A stretch of DNA of 64,000 nt from Cladobotryum mycophilum. Taxonomy: Eukaryota; Ascomycota; Sordariomycetes; Hypocreales; Hypocreaceae. This document shows, piece by piece, positions 59,676 to 64,000 of this stretch. The number at the start of each line of letters is the position of its first letter. The stretch's first letter is position 1. Position numbers and translations under genes: made by a program. The stretch spans positions 3,867,421 to 3,931,420 of the forward strand of contig JAVFKD010000015.1 in assembly GCA_036429605.1 (NCBI GenBank), given 5' to 3'. Under the pieces are notes generated by a model that saw only the letters and a program-made list of their open reading frames with translations, was not told the origin of the DNA and did not search any database.

Positions 59676-61372
59676 GGTAATAGAGAAATAGTAAAAAAGG
59701 AGAACAAGAGCTTTGAGTAAATTTAGTGTGTCCATGTTGGTAAACTTTGTACCAGGCAATTGCTATAGGTCTTTCTGTAAATATGTATTTAAGCCTTGTA
59801 AGAATTCCTTTATCGGGGCGATAATAATGTTAGGAACACCCATAAAGTTAACATGAATCGATTGCGTTAACAAAGAGGGCTTGTTGTTAAGTTCGTACTA
59901 ATAAACATTTCTATTATAGCAAGAATATAATATTCCTGTGCTTATAGTCGTAAGTTTTATAATATACATGTTATCCTAATTTGGTATTTTATGTTTGTTT
60001 GTCGTTAGTTGTCCCGGGTAAGTAGGGTCTTAACAGTTGTACTGTCTGCTCCAAAGACGGATTAAACATCCCCCGTTATGTACGAAGATAAATGACTTGG
60101 CTTATACTACCGATTGGGTAAACCGAGCCTGCTCAAAACAACAGTAATTTAAAGATGCTCTATAATACAATTACTGAAAAGGGCCTCAGGCAATTTCTAG
60201 CAAGCTTATAACGGGGTTTATTATTGATTGCGCGCTACAATGTGTTATTTAAGCAAATGGCCAATGTATTTATTAGCGAGCTTACAATTATGTACATAGA
60301 TTACAGAAGAGAAAGGACAGCCTACGGTAAGAGTAAATCGTAGACTAAACTATGTCATTATAACCTTGTTCTGAGATTGACTAATACTCTCTTTAAATTT
60401 TAGCTCTTGAATTTTATTTCTAGAACTACAACTGTATTTGACTAGTATAACAAGATCGTGCAATCGTAAAGATTTTAGCAATATAGAGGTAGTAATTAGC
60501 ACGCAACTATAGGGCGCAAACGATGGACCGAGATTCATTGTCGGACATTCGTTCGCTCTTAGATATCTTATTACTATATGGCTTAATGGAGAATAGAGCA
60601 ATAAAATAACAAGAGAGAGGGCATTGCAACCGGTTCTGCACGCGGAGGAGTTTATGAGTTGGAAGGGGGATAATTATCGTCAATGGAGATATTAGTATTG
60701 AGTTGACTTAAGGAAGCAATCAAGTACATTAAAAACCCCACGTAACAGAATAGAAGTATTAATAATAGATTCTCTAAATTATTAATCGCAGACGCTTATA
60801 TTACTAACATGGTCATTGCGTAAATAATTAGGCAGACTTCATCCAGCGTCGCAGGCATTACCCTCTTGCTCCTGTGCTGTAGTATAAAGGCAATCTTTGC
60901 ATGTATTAAAACTACCTAGGTAAGAAATGGAATTAAAGCCCCTGTTATCAAGGATATTACCTGTATCGCCCTCATCTAGCTAAACTGCTAAGCAACCTGA
61001 TGTAGAAGGGTCGTTGGGGAAGGTATATAGGATGTGATTTTCATCGCCAACTCTAGAATAATCGGCATAAAATAAGCTCATGCTTTGCCCACGGATAACT
61101 CTGTGTTCGATTTTGGCCTTAAAGAATAAATCTCTATTTCCTGAACCTTTATCGTTGTCGCATCTTATAGCTACCGCAACATAGCCTGGCATATTCCCAA
61201 GACACATCGGAGAAACTTCTATAATATTTTCATATTATAAATGTTAAATCCGCAAACACAACGCGCTTTCTATATAATCCATAGTTGTAGCAATTATGTG
61301 ACGATAACACAACCTTGTGTACACCAGTAGTCATAGCCAGTGAACACTTAATTATCAGAGCGCAAAAGGATA
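59676..61372. other. AT-rich 1.7-kb gap with one small open frame
   Basis: No gene with domain support. Long A+T-rich stretches are present. A 75-codon ATG frame occurs at 60980-61207 on the minus strand and is listed separately. Confidence 0.45.
60980..61207 (-). CDS. Small hypothetical protein, weak
   Basis: A 75-residue ATG frame with no motif that I recognise. It has a fairly balanced composition and stands in AT-rich DNA, which makes a long frame less expected by chance. It could also be an exon of a larger or dead gene. Confidence 0.25.
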   Translation of the reverse strand: MCLGNMPGYVAVAIRCDNDKGSGNRDLFFKAKIEHRVIRGQSMSLFYADYSRVGDENHILYTFPNDPSTSGCLAV

Positions 61373-63245
61373 TTACTGGGTAGAGATAGAAGTGGACTCA
61401 GGATGCTGATCTTTCGGGGGCATAATCTCTTCTAGAGAGACGCTGTTGTGCATCGTCACCTTTTCCCGCGTACTTCTATATGCTCCAAGTGTCACCAGGA
61501 TCGCTAGACCAGAAATCACAGACGCTGTTATCATATCTGTTCGAAAGGCTTCAGCGTAGGCATAGGAGACCGAATCCCGTTGCTGACTCGACAGCTGCGA
61601 GTGTCCGCCGTTAAGAGTGGCCCGTTGTTGAGGTGTCGGAACATCTGCGAGGTGCTTGGAAGTTTTATCGCCAAGAATTGCCGTAGATGCGGCAACTCCC
61701 AAGCTACCGCCTAGTAGCCGAAGCTGGGCTAAAATACCCTGGGCAGGCGCTGTTTAATGTCAGTGAATGTCCATGCTAGCTAGTATCTACATGTAGCAAT
61801 TTACCAAAGTCCTTGGCCGGGGTTTCGAAACTTGCCAACATCGTTGAGGATGAGACTGTTAAACCAAATCCAAGACCGCAGAATGTAAGAAATCCAAGTA
61901 ACTTAGCACTCTCCGGATGGTTTGAGAGTGTTGTAAGCAGACTGCAGCCTAGCAACATGAGACATGACCCAATAAACAATGTCTCAAAGATAAGGTTCTT
62001 GGAGGAATTGAGTTTGCCAGCTATCATGCTTCCTAGAGCAACGGTTCCTAGCATCGGTAGTAACATCACACCAGCCAAGAGTGCCGACTTGCCACCTACA
62101 ACCTGGATGCGAAGTGGTACGCTGTAGATCAACATCAAGTAGGGATACCCTAGGCAAAGAGTGTTCAAAACCCCTGTCGTGTAAACTCGATTCCTGAAAA
62201 GATTTATCGGGAAAGCTGGCGCAAAACGGTGCACATATCGAACTTGGATGGCATACTGCCAAGTAAAGAGCGCAAGCCAACAAACTATTCCCACAGTCAA
62301 GGGGGCAATGAAAATTGGCTTATTCCAATCACCACTTGTTAGGTTTGAGGATGATGCGCCAGCATTCTGAAATGAAAAGACAACGAGAATGGCAGCGGCT
62401 ATGGTGAGAATGGAGCCTAGGTAGTCCAGTTCCTTCCAAGACCTTCGCTGGATTGGAGGTAAATATTCGGCCCTGGGCCAAGTGAGGAGGAAGATGGTCA
62501 TCGACATGGCACCGATGGGTCCACTAGATTAAATAAGCCTACTTGAGCATGAGGGTAAGTATATTAGGCAAAAGACTCACTTGATCCAAAAGATCCACCT
62601 CCAAGTAGTGTAATTTGTCAGAATGCCCCCCAAGACAGGCCCCAAAACCCCAGCGATGGCAATCACCATGCCTATCATAGCGCCTATATGATGCTTCATG
62701 TGGCTAGGACTCATCTCGGGCAGCATTATCATTGATAGAGAGTAGAGACCCGAGCCGCCGACTCCCTGCAGTGCTCGGAAAGCGATGAGTTGATGCAAAT
62801 TCTTTGCAAAACCACACCCAAGGGAAAAGCCGATGAAGAGGACATAAGCAACGAGGAATGCATTGCGTCTACCCACAATATCTGAGATACGTGAGAATAT
62901 CACAGCGCAGCCCATATAGGCCAAGGTGTAGGCTAGCACAACCCAATTCACATTACTTAGAGCCTTGAACTCGATTCCAATATCGTATATGCTCGTCGCC
63001 ACAATAGAAGTATCAAGCATGGCAAGGAACAAGCCGAGGCACACACTAGAATCACTCATTAGCTTCAATGGTTCGAGAATATGGGGCTAGCGAACCCCAA
63101 GACTGGCATCATACCCGACAGAGAGCATCAGGTAACGCCCAGAAGGGATGGGCTTCATCTCAACAATGAGGTCATTGTTGGTAGGTGGGAACTGTAGATT
63201 CAGGTGGCCTTGGGTGCCAGACTTTGCCTCGGTAGATGAGTCCAT
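61373..63245 (-). CDS. MFS drug:H+ antiporter (DHA2-like, 14-TM)
   Basis: Four exons on the minus strand: 63245-63115, 63045-62581, 62523-61805 and 61749-61373, 563 residues. The start is a hydrophilic 40-residue tail, then CLGLFLAMLDTSIVATSI as helix 1. Motif A is in SDIVGRR. The antiporter motif C is GVLGPVLGGIL. Some 14 hydrophobic segments follow, as expected of DHA2 exporters in the plasma membrane. Introns are 55-69 nt with GT-AG ends; the first has a GCTAATGA branch point. It probably exports toxic small molecules. It stands beside a Zn2Cys6 regulator but is 21 kb from the swainsonine cluster. Intact. Confidence 0.93.
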
Positions 63246-64000
63246 TGTGGAAGAAGGCGTTTGAGGGAAATGACTGATGTTCTGGGTCAAGATCTTTCTC
63301 TTCTGTCGTGGAGACGCTGGAGGCTCGTGCAGCTACCGACTCTGCTTGGGAGATTGTGTTCATAAACAACCTTAACCTGGGGTTCCGCCAACAAACCCAC
63401 GGCTATCTGAATTGATGAGTGTGGTGGCTATAAAAGTCATTCGAATTCCTCAGTCACCTCGCAGAGTATTTTCTGAGTATGCTGGTTGGGAGATGTCTTT
63501 GAGAGGTTCGACATAAAATGAGCCGCCCGATAAGTGATGACATTGGCATTTCCAGCCCGCGTTTCAGTCAAGACAGCGTCAACTCAGTTGCGAATGCGAA
63601 TGTATAGACAATACCGGAGCTAGTAGCCAATATGGGGACGTGCCTCGACTCATCTTCATTTCCTGATGGTGGGATAAAGGATGAATGGAAAATCTCAATG
63701 GATCTGTTGGGCGTCAATGGGGAGACAAATTCGCACTCGCTTAAAAAGCCTGCGCGCTGATTAGTGCTTTTGGACAATAGCTTATTGTAAAAGGCAAAGA
63801 GATGGACATTGTGGAGACAGGAGAGCGAGTTGGATTCCATTACATAGATGCATTCCCCTGCCTGTGGCCAAGACCGACATCCCTCACATAGTCGCGTGAG
63901 ATGAGAGCAGAACATGGTAAACTCAAGCAGAAGAACAACATAAAACACAAAGGTTCGCACGCCCTTTCGAATCTACGCGCGGTAATAAAACTTGAAGGCA
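63246..64000. promoter_or_regulatory. Upstream region of the MFS gene to the window edge
   Basis: Holds the MFS promoter and a minus-strand frame at 63568-63915 (ATG at 63915, 115 codons) that has no recognised domain and could be a small hypothetical gene. Nothing else seen. Confidence 0.35.

Noticed and set aside
1..64000. CRISPR arrays, bacterial operons, rRNA genes
   Set aside because: None seen; gene structure is eukaryotic throughout.

Overview
The window is from a filamentous ascomycete (Pezizomycotina). Genes carry short GT-AG introns of about 45-100 nt, often with a CTAAC-type branch point. There are two Zn(II)2Cys6 regulators, two P450s, and a hybrid NRPS-PKS biosynthetic cluster. 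The species cannot be named from sequence alone. The SWN (swainsonine) gene set seen here is known from Metarhizium, Slafractonia, Chaetothyriales and some dermatophytes.

Layout. (1) 0.1-16.5 kb is an accessory, metabolism-rich stretch: a fumarylacetoacetate-hydrolase-fold enzyme, a P450, a Zn2Cys6 regulator, a broken chloroperoxidase-like hydrolase, a secreted alpha/beta hydrolase, a UbiA prenyltransferase, a second P450 with an in-frame stop, and a zinc alcohol dehydrogenase. The UbiA/P450 pair resembles part of a meroterpenoid pathway, but no backbone gene is present. (2) 18.4-40.3 kb is a complete seven-gene swainsonine cluster: a dioxygenase, swnK (A-T-KS-AT-KR-T-R), an NmrA-type reductase, a second NmrA-type reductase, the transporter swnT, a second dioxygenase and the aminotransferase swnA. 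The genes alternate strictly in strand (- + - + - + -), giving three divergent promoter gaps. Two of these gaps, plus the upstream side of swnA, hold AT-rich blocks. (3) 40.5-46.5 kb has no intact gene. It holds an AT-rich block and a decayed LTR-retrotransposon integrase. (4) 47.3-63.2 kb holds mostly intact genes: a small membrane protein, an AAA/NadR-like P-loop protein, a 1721-residue protein fusing an RNA-dependent RNA polymerase to a UPF1/Hrr1/SAD-3-like helicase, an acyl-CoA dehydrogenase, a second Zn2Cys6 regulator and a 14-TM-type MFS transporter.

How the SWN genes fit together (family knowledge): the aminotransferase and one or both reductases are linked to making pipecolic acid from lysine. 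SwnK activates pipecolate, extends it with malonyl-CoA, ketoreduces it and releases it reductively to give the indolizidine core. A reductase and the two Fe(II)/2-oxoglutarate dioxygenases finish the trihydroxyindolizidine, and swnT probably moves it or a precursor.

Caution on integrity: five genes left of 41 kb (the FAH-fold enzyme, the chloroperoxidase-like hydrolase, swnK, swnT and one dioxygenase) each need a single missing base, mostly in a homopolymer, to read through. Adding one base per break restores a length divisible by three in every case. This suggests homopolymer undercalling, but real decay cannot be excluded because none of the genes right of 47 kb is broken. Exon boundaries are my own predictions from splice signals and reading frame.
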